A stretch of DNA of 64,000 bases, taken from the NCBI GenBank assembly GCA_030533445.1, contig CM060075.1:32131196-32195195 (forward strand). The letters run 5' to 3'. This document shows, one piece after another, positions 12,750 through 24,353 of the stretch. The DNA is from Cyprinodon diabolis (lineage: Eukaryota; Chordata; Actinopteri; Cyprinodontiformes; Cyprinodontidae). The translations under genes and the position numbers were made by a program. The notes below the pieces were generated by a model. It ran no database searches and had not been told where the DNA came from. It saw only the letters and a list, made by a program, of their open reading frames with translations. Numbering within the stretch: the stretch's first letter is position 1; each line of letters begins with the position of its first letter.

Positions 12750-13562
12750 TGTAGGTACCAGATTGACTCGGGCTGCCAGATTGACTCGGGGGCCTGCGCC
12801 TTTTGATGACGTCACAATACATAATTGTTTTAACGTTTGCACAATTGCGCAAAACATTTTGATTGGTCTGGACAGCTTACTAAAGTAATTATAGCGGGGT
12901 GTAGGTTTTATTCGAAAGCGGGATTGCGGTTTGTAAACTGACAATTTTACGAAGAAATTCTCCATGGTCCCTGCGCCTTCTGATGAAGTCACCGAATGCG
13001 CCATGGGCCTTGCGCCTCCCGATGACGTCACATTATGGTAACGCCACTCAAACAAACTACATTGAGCCCGCGGTCTGCATTTGTAACAAGAATAAATTCA
13101 GGAGAATGAAGCTAAAGGGATACAAAAAATAAACTTGTAATATAACAAAAACAAAAATACTACGAATACAAAGTATATTCAGAGATTAAAGTCCCTCTGA
13201 TACCATGGATCATTTTTACGAAGAAATTGTTCATTATCTAGAATAAAGTTTGAACTGAAAAAAATATATACCCATGTCCTGTAATCTGTAAAAAATTATT
13301 GAAAAATTAATGTTTTAATGTATTATAGGTATTTGGTCAATTAACGGACAGTGCCAAACGATTACCGTTTATTGGCTAAATAAAATCGATTTGTGACAAA
13401 TAGAGACCGCGGGCGCAATGTAGTTTGTTTGAGTGGAGTTTCCATATCGTTACGAGTGGCGTTGCCATATAGTGTGACGGGCGGAGTTGCCATATTATGA
13501 CGTCATCAAAAGGCGCAGGCCCCCGAGTCAATCTGGCAGCCCGAGTCAATCTGGTACCTACA
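12750..13562. mobile_element. Foldback-type DNA element nested in Harbinger
   Basis: The left arm gtaggtaccagattgactcg (from 12751) continues for about 60 bp with gactcggg repeated twice and gcgccttttgatgacgtca, and the whole arm recurs inverted up to 13561. A second inverted block, cactcaaacaaactacattg (about 13046-13065), is answered near 13416-13435. The element is flanked by accgt on the left and ccgt on the right, a possible short target duplication. It has no coding capacity and lies just outside the 5' end of the transposase gene. Confidence 0.8.
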
Positions 13563-13719
13563 CCGTCCCATTTACCAACGGCTGAGGATCCTCCGGAGCA
13601 GCCTACCGAGGCTGGGTCCTCCGGAGGCTAGGTAGGCTGCGTCCTCGGAAGTATGCAGCCTGTGAATTGCAATAATTACTGCAATAATTTATAGATCAAT
13701 TATTGCAAGAATTGCAATA

Positions 13720-15690
13720 ATTACTGCCACATAGCACATGCTATCCTTGCTGTGTACCTAATACTAAGGGTTTGAGTCATATTTGTAACAATGGGCGTCC
13801 ATGGGTTAAATTACTTTTATTGTGGAATTAATTTTAGTGCCAGCCATCATGTTAAAGCAAAAAAAAAAAAAAAGTTCTACATATGTAAGAAACCATGGGT
13901 TCTATCATTTCCACAGCAGAATAGGAAACATTTTATTGCATGATATCCAACATCTGTGGTTCTGCTGCTAAATTGCAACATTTATTATGTGACACAATTT
14001 CACATGCAATCTCAGTCAAATAACCTTTGTTTCATTCACATTTAATGTTTACTATAATTCAGGAGTCACTATAATGATCAGAGGAATGTACAGATATTAA
14101 AATCATGGAGATGCTGGGGATTGAACCCAGGACCTCATACATGCAAAGCATGCGCTCTACCACTGAGCTACATCCCCAATGAAATTAGAATGAACAAAAT
14201 GCGAAAAAGACAGAGTGCTATGACTGTGCTCCACTCTTATAGTCCACTTGAAAAATATAATTGTATAAGTTCCACTGTAGTATGGAATAACACTGAATTC
14301 TTATTTGGAATAGCAATGAAGCATAGTTCTCCCTTGTATCTTCCATTGTATCTTTTTGTAGTGGGTAGGATCCAAATCAAGTGTTGTAGGTCTGCGTCTC
14401 CCGATACGCTCTAGCCTGTGTCCGACCTTTCAGACATTTAGACATGTTTTTCTAAATCCAACATTGTAGCATGGCATAGACAATTCACATTTGCAGTTTG
14501 AAGAACACCTGCTTGCTTCTGATGATTTCCTTTAGCTAAACAATGAGTGTTTGCGTTCTATGACTCATCCGATTACACTAGTTTTCACTAGATGTGGGTG
14601 GAGCCAATGATCTGCATTGGATGGCGCACATGACGTGAAATATATATATTAATAAACATTAAACCACGGGTAACTAATAAAAAATCAGTGGGGTCCAAAT
14701 AAAGAAAATCAACCAGTAAATGTCCGGAGACATTTTTAATGATCTGTTACTTTAAACAGAATTTAACACTCAAATAAAATGACGTATTTATGCATTCATG
14801 TTACACTGAATTAAAAAAAAAAAAGCTGAAAAAAGTAAAAATAGAAATTGCCAAATATTGCATCCTGATCTATCTGATAGGAGTTTACACTTGTATGACT
14901 GTATTCCTGTATATCCATCACTAGTTAAAAGACAAGATTCAGCAAATGCAAATTCTGCCTGTAAAACAATGACAGCGCAATTGTCGCTGTACGATCCGAA
15001 GCCTCATTTGGAGCTTTTAAACATGCTTTTGAAAAACTTTGATAATTTGCTGCTGTAATATTATATATTTTTTAGAATAAAAAGCTAGCAGATGTGCATA
15101 TTCAAAAAATAACAGAAATACAATTATAGAGCATTCAGTATTATAAGAAAGCCCACACTGTTTCTGAATAAATACATTATTGTATGAGTTTTGTTCCGTT
15201 TTTGTCTCTTTCCTTGTAAGTCTGAAATGTCCCATGCTCCTGAATGCACCATAGCTGTCTGACGCTCACGAATGCATCACACTGGTCTGTGTAGATGCGC
15301 GTTTGATTTTCAGTTAAAGACAAAGCTTTGCAGTTTTAAAACCCACGTCGGCTAATCGCTGTTTATTGTTGTGTGTGAATAACAAGAGACTACAACAAAT
15401 AAATCAGCTTTACCTCGGACAAAATCTTTGGATTTAATGTTGTTCATAACACAGCGGGCCGCTAATCCGTCACCTGTGCTTTAAACCGAAGCCAAGAGTA
15501 ACGAGTAACGTTTGTTTTAAAAATGTAAGGAATAGAAAGTAAAGCTACTTGTGTGAAAATGTAATGAGTAGAAGTCAAAAGTAGGAGGAAAAATAACTAA
15601 TGGAGTAAAGTATAGATACCTAAAAAGTGTACTTAAGTACAGTAACGAAGTATTTGTACTTCGTTACTTGACACCTGTGCTGACCTCTAG
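13720..15690. repeat. Old hAT/tRNA-Ala monomer, right part, with the hAT 3' terminus
   Basis: Monomer sequence resumes after the Harbinger insertion, includes one intact tRNA-Ala gene, then repeats the hAT-exon block at 14390-14650. At about 14670-15478 an unrelated stretch interrupts it; I see no gene there. At 15480-15683 comes the full hAT 3' end (gccaagagtaacgagtaacg to gtacttcgttacttgacacc), the inverted partner of the cagtggtgtcaaaagtac terminus. It is the only place in the array where that 3' terminus survives. Confidence 0.65.
14106..14177 (-). tRNA. tRNA-Ala (TGC)
   Basis: A complete 72-nt tRNA without encoded CCA. The acceptor stem is GGGGATG/CATCTCC with the G3:U70 wobble pair that identifies alanine tRNAs. 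A box tagctcagtgg and B box ggttcaatcc are present. The seven-base anticodon loop is TTTGCAT, giving anticodon TGC (reads GCA) at 14143-14145. A TTTT terminator follows three bases after the discriminator base. The gene sits in an old diverged monomer, yet its body equals that of the young copies. Confidence 0.95.
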
Positions 15691-16014
15691 GTATTACACC
15701 CAACTGTTTTGTTAAACTCTGTAATACAGAATATTTATTGCAGGTGTCTGTTTTTTTGGTTTTTCATTATACTATTTATGAGTGAAAATTACTTTTGCTT
15801 AAGTCTGAAACAGAATAGATGATTCCCCTTTTTCATTAAAACGAGTCATAAGCAGTGGTGTCAAAAGTACACACATTTGTTCCTTAAGTAGAAGTATAGA
15901 TACTGCAGTTTTAAAGCACTCTGGTAAAAGTTGAAGTATCAACTTGACCTCTTTACTCAAGTGAAATACATGTGCTCCAAAAAATACTCAAAGTTTAAAA
16001 GTATAAAGTAACCT

Positions 16015-16308
16015 TTAAAGACAAACAGCCAGATGCCTCTTTATAAATTGAAAGCTACATTTTTCGACTATTTTGAAAAAGTCTTTGAGATAGGGCCAAG
16101 GATGAGGGAGGTCTTGTCGGTCTCTGTCTCCATCTCCCAAAACGCTCTCACCTGTGTCCGACCTTTCAGACATTTCAACATCTTTTGATGATGTGGATGG
16201 CGCCAATGATCTGCAATGGTTGGCACACATGACGTGACATAAATATTTATAAACATTAAACCAAAGCCAAGAGTAACGAGTAACGTTTGTTTTAAAAGTG
16301 TAAGGCAT
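16015..16308 (-). pseudogene. hAT transposase exon remnant in monomer a
   Basis: The minus strand encodes KDVEMSERSDTGESVLGDGD followed by LPHPWPYLKDFFKIVEK, and then the frame ends soon after. The HPWPYLKxFF motif is typical of the N-terminal BED-type region of teleost hAT transposases. The DDE/RNase-H-like catalytic core and the dimerisation domain are absent everywhere in the window. The same remnant recurs in each unit (21124, 26268, 31405, 36542, 41679, 44349 and 49482 as left ends) and, more decayed, in monomers b and c and at 7539-7748. It is a passenger of the amplification, not a gene. Confidence 0.65.
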
Positions 16309-16471
16309 TTTTGGTTGCGTAACAATGTAGGTATATTAGAGCATATTGAGGCATATTTGTAACAATGGGCGTCCATGGGTTAAATTACTTTTTTGTGCAA
16401 TTATTGTTAGTGTCAGCCATCATGTTAAAGCATTAAGAAAGTTCTACATATGCGAGAAACTATGGGTTCTG

Positions 16472-17602
16472 TCGGAAGGAGATGGAAGCCTAAACATTGA
16501 AGTGTATAGGAAACCTACTCACACAGACCTTCTTTTTGACTCACACCACCCACTGGAACACAAACTCTCAGTCATCAGAACCTTACAACACTGGGCAGAA
16601 CATGTCCCTACTAAAACAGAAGGGAAGTACAAAGAACAGAAACACATCAAAGATGCTCTCCAAACCTGTGGATATCTAAACCTGGCATTTATCAAATCAG
16701 CAAGGAAATCCAAAAGACACGTAACAGAAGATAGCGATGAGAAAATTAAACGCAAAAACATCACAATCCCTTATGTTGCTGAAGTGTCTGAAAAGCTCAA
16801 GAGGAGTTTCTCCAAACACAAAATCCAAGTACAATTCAAGCCAAACAAAACCCTTAAACAGAGGCTAATGGATCCTAAAGATAAAACCCACGGACCGAAT
16901 ATGAGCGGAGTAGTATATGCTGTTCAGTGCAGCAAGGAATGCTCTGATCTTTGTATTGGAGAAACCAAACAACCTCTCCACAGACGCATGGCTCAACACA
17001 GAAGAGCGGCCTCCTCTGGACAAGACTCCGCAGTACATCTACACCTGGTGGACAAAGGACATTCTTTTGAGGACCAGAATGTTCACATTCTGGATAAAGA
17101 AAATATGTGGTTTGAGAGGGGCGTGAAGGAAGCCATCTATGTTAAGAGAGAAAAATAACTTTAAACAGAGGTGGTGGACTCAGATTCCAGATTCCAAAAA
17201 CATACAATTCATTTATAGAGATAATCCCTTCCAGACCCCCCACCCCATCACAGAGGAACAAAGTACCAACCCGCTCCACCCCGTGAACAATACCTCCTTA
17301 ACGACTGACCCTTAACAATCATAGACAGGTTTCAGGTATTACAGGAGACAATCCCCCCCTTTAACGACCAACCTTCAGAATCATAGACAGGTTTCAGATA
17401 TTACAGGCTAACAATGGAGTCAAACGACCCACTCATCGGTTTCTATTTGCATGTTTCCAAGCAATACAATGCCTTGTCTATATAAGACTCAAACTCACTG
17501 CGGATCCAGACATTTGAATTGAGAAAGCTTCCTGGAGAGGTGGCAAAACATCTTCAAATCAGGAAACCAAGACAGTGGATTTTTTTTTTTTTTTACAGTA
17601 TC
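16472..17602 (+). mobile_element. 5'-truncated Penelope-like retrotransposon, copy 1
   Basis: The ORF to 17158 encodes the last part of a Penelope-like polyprotein. First comes the region after the reverse-transcriptase core (EVYRKPTHTD, DSHHPLEHKLSVIRTLQHWA), then a GIY-YIG endonuclease domain: GVVYAVQC, CIGET, LHRRMAQHR and a C-terminal KEAIYVKRE with the expected catalytic Glu, plus Cys/His residues of the linked zinc-binding motif. The RT catalytic core is absent and there is no in-frame ATG, so the copy was 5'-truncated on insertion. After the stop codon the next frame continues with LNRGGGLRF-like sequence, so the stop results from a frameshift. About 440 bp of 3' UTR follows. The element lies between two copies of gttctgtc-like monomer sequence, a probable target duplication. 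This copy lacks 6 bp (two codons) after THTD. Confidence 0.85.
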
Positions 17603-17794
17603 GGTTGTGTCACTTGCACAGAAGAATAGGAAAGGTTTTATTGCATGATAACCAACATTAACAGTTCTGCTGCCAATTTGCAACATTTATTACATGACAC
17701 AATTTATTTTACATGCCAATGTCAAATCACATTTTCTTCTTAATTCACATCATTTCTAATCAGGAGTCACTATAATGATCACATATTAAATTCA

Positions 17795-17845
17795 TGGAGA
17801 TGCTGGGGATTGAACCCAGGACCTCATACATGCAAAGCATGCGCT
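17795..17845 (-). pseudogene. tRNA-Ala remnant, monomer a of unit 1
   Basis: The 3' acceptor strand, T arm, TGC anticodon arm and a few D-arm bases remain. A deletion then joins gcgct to atgtaattgtg, removing the rest of the D arm, the A box and the 5' acceptor strand that are present in unit 2 (22919-22990). It cannot fold into a tRNA. Confidence 0.9.
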
Positions 17846-18109
17846 ATGTAATTGTGTAGGTTCCCCTAGTATGGAATAACACTGAATTGTTATTTTCGAA
17901 TAGCAATGAAACAGAGATCTACCTTGTATCTTCCATTTTATCTCTTCGTAGTGGGTAAGATCCAATCCAAGTGACCAGAAGAATTTTCTCCCCGCTCTGA
18001 ACTCTACTTATTACACCCAACTGTTTTGTCAAACTTAGTCATACAGAATATTTATTCCAGGTGTACTTGTTTTTGCTTTTCCATTATACTATTTATGAGT
18101 GAAAAGTTC

Positions 18110-18510
18110 CAGTTTAGTGGGCGCTATGCACAATGGGACACTGCAATGCGTGACTTTTGACGCAGGAAAACGAAAAGTACTTCCAGCTAGCTTTCTTTAG
18201 CAATTTACGTGAAACGAGCCTCTCCTTGCAGGCATTTGAACCCAGGGGAAAGAGAATCGATTGATCTCATGCTCTGATTTTTAAACCCTGAATGATGTAG
18301 GGGTATTTCCTGTTGAGATTTCAGCCTTCTTGTCAGCTGATTGGTCCATGCCTGAGCTAACTCTTCCTTTGGCTGGAATTTTCCAGAAGTCTCCAGAGCA
18401 TCCTTTGTTCTCTTTGTGCAAAGGGAAGGGGGATGGTTTGAAATGGTTCATCAAATAGATTTGGCTCCATTGTGGCAATATATCGTAACACACCCAACAG
18501 TTAATATGAA
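18110..18510. repeat. Monomer-b-specific module of unknown origin
   Basis: About 390 bp (from tttagtgggcgctatgcac to cacacccaacagttaatatg) are present in monomer b of each full unit but absent from monomers a and c. It is more GC-rich than its neighbours and includes ggcatttgaacccagggg, which on the minus strand looks like a Pol III B box (ggttcaaat). I could not fold a tRNA around it. It may be a decayed SINE or a separate insertion. Minus-strand ORFs of 93 aa at this place have no recognisable domain. Confidence 0.5.
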
Positions 18511-19131
18511 TTGAAAGCTCAATTTTGCGACGGTTTTGAAAAATTGTTTGAGATTGGTCCAAGGATGCGAGAGGTCTACGTCTCCATCTCCCAATACACT
18601 CTCGCCTGTGTACTAACTTTCAGACATTTCAACATCTTTTTCTGAATCCCACATTGTAGCATGGCATAGACAATTCACGTTTGCAGTTTGAAGAACGCTT
18701 GCTTCTGATGATACTTTTAGCTATGAAAACAGGAGCTTTCCGAAGCTTTCTAGGTTAAAACTAAGTGTGTAATTACTGCCATTCATACAAAGGGTTTGTT
18801 GCATATTTGTAACAATGGGCATCCATGGGTTAAATGACTTTTATTGTGCAATTATTGTTAATGCCAGCCATCATGTTAAAGCATTAAGAAAGTTCTACAT
18901 ATGTATGAAACTCTGAGTTCTGTCATTTGCATGGAAGAATAGGAAACATTTTTTGCATAACTGTCATTTGTGGTTCTGCTGCCAATTTGCAACATTTATT
19001 TCGTGACACAATTTATTTTACATGCAATGTCAGTCAAATCACATTTGCCTCTTAATTCACATTATTTCTAATGATTACTATGAATCAGGAGCCACTGCAA
19101 TGATCAGATGCATGTATGGATATTAAAATCA

Positions 19132-19203
19132 TGGAGATGCTGGGGATTGAACCCAGGACCTCATACATGCGAAGCATGCGCTCTACCACTGAGCTACATC
19201 CCC
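19132..19203 (-). tRNA. tRNA-Ala (CGC), unit 1 monomer b
   Basis: Same 72-nt body as the TGC genes except loop TTCGCAT, giving anticodon CGC (reads GCG). G3:U70, A box and B box are intact. A TTTT terminator follows directly. Confidence 0.95.
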
Positions 19204-20488
19204 CATGAAATTGGCATGAAAAAAATCTGAAAAGCACAGAGTGCTATCACTATGCTCTAGTCTTATAGTCAACTGGTAACATATAATTGTGTAGGTTCCC
19301 CTAGTATGTAATAACACTGAATTGTTATTTGGAATAGCTATGAATTAGAGGTCTCCCTTGTATCTTCCATTGTATCTCTACGTAGTGGGTAGGATCCGAT
19401 TCAAGTGACCAGAAGAATTTTCTCCCTGCTCTGACCTCTGGGTATTACACCCAACAGTTTTGTTAAACTCAGTGATACAGAATATTTATTCCAGGTCTAC
19501 ATTTTTTTGCTTTTTCATTATACTATTTATGAGTGAAAATGACTTTTTCTTAAGTCTTTATAAATTGAAAGCTAAATCTTTCCACTATTTTGAAAAATTA
19601 TTTGAGATAGGGCCAAGGATGAAGGAGGTCTTGTTGGTCTCTGTCTCCATCTCCCAATACGCTCTCACCTGTGTCCGACCTTTCAGACATTTCAACATCT
19701 TTTTCTGAATCCCACATTGTAGCATGGCATAGACAATTCACGTTTGCAGTTTGAAGAACACCTGCTTGCTTCTAATGACTTCCTTTAGCTAACCAATGAG
19801 TGTTTGCGTTATATGACTTATCCAATCACAGTGGTTTTCACTAGATGTGGATGGTGCCAATGATCTGAGTTGGATGGCGCACATCACCTGAAATAACTAT
19901 TTATATACATGGAACCGAAGCCAATAGTAACGGGTAACGTTTGTTATAAAAGTGTAAGGAATTTTTGGTTGAGTAACAATGTAGGTATATTACAAGTTTG
20001 TGACAACATTTATAATAGTTAATGGTAAACCATTAGGCTCTAATGATTAGAGACTAGGTGTAATGAAAACAGGAGCTTTCTGAAACTTCCTAGGTTCACA
20101 ATGAGTGTGTAAGTACTGCCATTGAGGGATTGCACATGCTATCCTTGCTGTGTACCTAATACAAAGGGTTTGAGGCATATTTGTAACAATGGGTTAAATG
20201 ACTTTTATTGGGGAATTATTGTTAGTGGCAGCCATCATGTTAAAGCAAAAAAAAAAGTTCTACATATGTAAGAAACCATGGGTTCTATCATTTGCACAGA
20301 AGATTAGGAAACATTTTATTGGATGATATCCAACATCTGTGGTTCTGCTGCTATATTGCAACATTTATTATGTTTCACAATTTCACATGCAATCTCAGTC
20401 AAATAACCTTTGTTTCATTCACAAATAATGTTTACTATGAATCAGGAGTCACTATAATGATCAGAGGAATGTACAGATATTAAAGTCA

Positions 20489-20560
20489 TGGAGATGCTGG
20501 GGATTGAACCCAGGACCTCATACATGCAAAGCATGCGCTCTACCACTGAGCTACATCCCC
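20489..20560 (-). tRNA. tRNA-Ala (TGC), unit 1 monomer c
   Basis: Complete body with G3:U70. The 3' flank reads tgactttaat, so the terminator has only three T residues. The 5' flank (catgttaatatcttc) is that of monomer a rather than the caatgaaattgg seen in other c monomers, which points to exchange between monomer types. Confidence 0.93.
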
Positions 20561-21576
20561 CATGTTAATATCTTCAATAAGATGTGTAAACGAAAGAGTG
20601 CTATCACTATGCTCTACTCTTATAGTCCACTGGAAATATGTAATTGTGTAGGTTCCCCTAGTATGGAATAACACTGAATTCTTATTTGGAATAGCAATGA
20701 AGCATAGTTCTCCCTTGTATCTTCCATTGTATCTTTTCGTAATGGGTATGATCCAATCCAAGTGACCAGAAGAATTTTCTCCCTGCTCTGACCTCTAGAT
20801 ATTACACCCAACTGTTTTGTTAAACTCAGTAATACAGAATATTTATTGCAGGTGTCTGTTTTTTTTGCTTTTTCATTGTACTATTTATGAGTGAAAATTA
20901 CTTTTGCTTAAGTCTAAAACAGAATAGATGATTCTCCTTTTTCATTAAAACGAGTCATAAGCAGTGGTGTCAAAAGTACACACATTTGTTCCTTAAGTAG
21001 AAGTATAGATACTGCAGTTTAAAAGCACTCTGGTAAAAGTTGAAGTATCAACTTGACCTCTTTACTCAAGTGAAATACATGTGCTCCAAAAAATACTCAA
21101 AGTTTAAAAGTATAAAGTAACCTTTAAAGACAAACAGCCAGATGCCTCTTTATAAATTGAAAGCTACATTTTTCGACTATTTTGAAAAAGTCTTTGAGAT
21201 AGGGCCATGGATGAGGGAGGTCTTGTCGGTCTCTGTCTCCATCTCCCAATACGCTCTCACCTGTGTCCGACCTTTCAGACATTTCAACATCTTGTGATGA
21301 TGTGGATGGCGCCAATGATCTGCAATGGTTGGCACACATGACGTGACATAAATATTTATAAACATTAAACCAAAGCCAAGAGTAACGAGTAACGTTTGTT
21401 TTCAAAGTGTAAGGCATTTTTGGTTGCGTAACAATGTAGGTATATTAGAGCATATTGAGGCATATTTGTAACAATGGGCGTCCATGGGTTAAATTACTTT
21501 TATTGTGCAGTTATTGTTAGTGTCAGCCATCATGTTAAAGCATTAAGAAAGTTCTACATATGCGAGACAGTATGGG

Positions 21577-22726
21577 TTGTCGGAAGGAGATGGAAGCCTA
21601 AACATTGAAGTGTGTAGGAAACCTACTCACACAGACCAGTATCTTCTTTTTGACTCACACCACCCACTGGAACACAAACTCTCAGTCATCAGAACCTTAC
21701 AACACTGGGCAGAACATGTCCCTACTAAAACAGAAGGGAAGTACAAAGAACAGAAACACATCAAAGATGCTCTCCAAACCTGTGGATATCCAAACCGGGC
21801 ATTTATCAAATCAGCAAGGAAATCCAAAAGACACGTAACAGAAGATAGCGATGAGAAAATTAAACGCAAAAACATCACAATCCCTTATGTTGCTGAAGTG
21901 TCTGAAAAGCTCAAGAGGAGTTTCTCCAAACACAAAATCCAAGTACAATTCAAGCCAAACAAAACCCTTAAACAGAGGCTAATGCATCCTAAAGATAAAA
22001 CCCCCAGACCGAATATGAGCGGAGTAGTATATGCTGTTCAGTGCAGCAAGGAATGCTCTGATCTTTGTATTGGAGAAACCAAACAACCTCTCCACAGACG
22101 CATGGCTCAACACAGAAGAGCGGCCTCCTCTGGACAAGACTCCGCAGTACATCTACACCTGGTGGACAAAGGACATTCTTTTGAGGACCAGAATGTTCAC
22201 ATTCTGGATAAAGAAAATATGTGGTTTGAGAGGGGCTTGAAGGAAGACATCTATGTTAAGAGAGAAAAATAACTTTAAACAGAGGTGGTGGACTCAGATT
22301 CCAGATTCCAAAAACATACAATTCATTTATAGAGATAATCCCTTCCAGATATCACCACACCCCCCACCCCATCACAGAGGAACAAAGTACCAACCCGCTC
22401 CAGCCGGTGAACAATACCTCCTTAACGACTGACCCTTAACAATCATAGACAGGTTTCAGGTATTACAGGAGACAATCCCCCCCTTTAACGACCAACCTTC
22501 AGAATCATAGACAGGTTTCAGATATTACAGGCTAACAATGGAGTCAAACGACCCACTCATCGGTTTCTATTTGCATGTTTCCGAGCAATACAATGCCTTG
22601 TCTATATAAGACTGAAACTCACTGCGGATCCAGACATTTGAATTGAGAAAGCTTCCTGGAGAGGTGGCAAAACGTCTTCAAATCTAGGAAACCAAGACAG
22701 TGGATTTTTTTTATTTTTACAGTATC
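21577..22726 (+). mobile_element. 5'-truncated Penelope-like retrotransposon, copy 2
   Basis: The uninterrupted remnant ORF runs to 22272 (231 codons counted from a TTG; no ATG in frame). GIY-YIG motifs sit at residues 149-156 (GVVYAVQC) and 164-168 (CIGET), Arg residues at 174-175 and a Glu at 223. It has KED where other copies have KEAI, and VCRKP where others have VYRKP. The 3' region contains cctggagaggtggcaaaacg at 22655-22674, a motif similar to a hammerhead ribozyme core. Confidence 0.85.
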
Positions 22727-22918
22727 AGTTCTGTCACTTGCACACAAGAATAGGAAAGGTTTTATTGCATGATAACCAACATTTGCAGTTCTGCTGCCAA
22801 TTTGCAACATTTATTACATGACACAATTTATTTTACATGCCAATGTCAAATCACATTTTCTTCTTAATTCACATCATTTCTAATCAGGAGTCACTATAAT
22901 GATCACATATTAAATTCA

Positions 22919-22990
22919 TGGAGATGCTGGGGATTGAACCCAGGACCTCATACATGCAAAGCATGCGCTCTACCACTGAGCTACATCCCC
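22919..22990 (-). tRNA. tRNA-Ala (TGC), unit 2 monomer a
   Basis: Complete body, G3:U70, anticodon TGC. The 3' flank is tgaatttaat, with a run of only three T; the next run of four or more T lies about 250 bp further on. Confidence 0.94.
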
Positions 22991-24281
22991 CATGTTAATA
23001 TCTTCAATAAGATGTGTAAACGAAAGAGTGCTATCACTATGCTCTACTCTTATAGTCCACTGGAAATATGTAATTGTGTAGGTTCCCCTAGTATGGAATA
23101 ACACTGAATTGTTATTTTCGAATAGCAATGAAACAGAGATCTACCTTGTATCTTCCATTTTATCTCTTCGTAGTGGGTAAGATCCAATCCAAGTGACCAG
23201 AAGAATTTTCTCCCCGCTCTGAACTCTACTTATTACACCCAACTGTTTTGTCAAACTTAGTCATACAGAATATTTATTCCAGGTGTACTTGTTTTTGCTT
23301 TTCCATTATACTATTTATGAGTGAAAAGTTCCAGTTTAGTGGGCGCTATGCACAATGGGACACTGCAATGCGTGACTTTTGACGCAGGAAAACGAAAAGT
23401 ACTTCCAGCTAGCTTTCTTTAGCAATTTACGTGAAACGAGCCTCTCCTTGCAGGCATTTGAACCCAGGGGAAAGAGAATCGATTGATCTCATGCTCTGAT
23501 TTTTAAACCCTGAATAATGTAGGGGTATTTCCTGTTGAGATTTCAGCCTTCTTGTCAGCTGATTGGTCCATGCCTGAGCTAACTCTTCCTTTGGCTGGAA
23601 TTTTCCAGAAGTCTCCAGAGCATCCTTTGTTCTCTTTGTGCAAAGGGAAGGGGGATGGTTTGAAATGGTTCATCAAATAGATTTGGCTCCATTGTGGAAA
23701 TATATCGTAACACACCCAACAGTTAATATGAATTGAAAGCTCAATTTTGCAATGGTTTTGAAAAATTGTTTGAGATTGGTCCAAGGATGCGGGAGGTCTA
23801 CGTCTCCATCTCCCAATACACTCTCGCCTGTCTACTAATTTTCAGACATTTCAACATCTTTTTCTGAATCCCACATTGTAGCATGGCATAGACAATTCAC
23901 GTTTGCAGTTTGAAGAACGCTTGCTTCTGATGATACCTTTAACTATGAAAAAAGAAGCTTTCTAGGTTAAAACTAAGTGTGTAATTACTGCCATTCATAC
24001 AAGGGGTTTGTTGCATATTTGTAACAATAGGCATCCATGGGTTAAATGACTTTTATTGTGCAATTATTGTTAATGCCAGCCATCATGTTAAAGCATTAAG
24101 AAAGTTCTACATATGTATGAAACTATGAGTTCTGTCATTTGCATGGAAGAATAGGACACAATTTATTTTACATGCAATGTCAGTCAAATCACATTTGCAT
24201 CTTAATTCACATTATTTCTAATGATTACTATGAATCAGGAGTCACTGCAATGATCAGATGCATGTATGGATATTAAAATCA

Positions 24282-24353
24282 TGGAGATGCTGGGGATTGA
24301 ACCCAGGACCTCATACATGCGAAGCATGCGCTCTACCACTGAGCTACATCCCC
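24282..24353 (-). tRNA. tRNA-Ala (CGC), unit 2 monomer b
   Basis: Complete body with anticodon CGC. The TTTT terminator lies four bases after the gene. Confidence 0.95.

Larger units (their letters stand above)
15853..20961. repeat. Higher-order repeat unit 1 (5109 bp, diverged edge copy)
   Basis: First unit of the tandem array, phased at the hAT terminus cagtggtgtcaaaag. It contains monomer a (hAT exon remnant, Penelope-like insertion, tRNA remnant), b (tRNA CGC) and c (tRNA TGC). It differs from later units by a 6-bp deletion in the retrotransposon ORF and by a deletion of about 120 bp that removed the 5' part of the monomer-a tRNA and its upstream flank. Edge copies of tandem arrays are usually the most diverged, and this one fits. 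Confidence 0.92.

Noticed and set aside
16346..17158. A 270-aa ORF and the 231-aa ORFs at the same place in other units as functional host genes
   Set aside because: They are the C-terminal part of a Penelope-like polyprotein without RT core or ATG, with a shared terminal frameshift and, in copy 8, a nonsense codon.
19460..19708. 82-aa ORF repeated in each unit (MLNSVIQNIY...)
   Set aside because: It runs antisense to the hAT exon remnant, has no domain and begins in AT-rich spacer; its repetition follows from the array itself.
23440..23480. ggcatttgaacccagggg in monomer b as a second tRNA gene
   Set aside because: Only a B-box resemblance; the expected T stem does not pair and no cloverleaf can be drawn.
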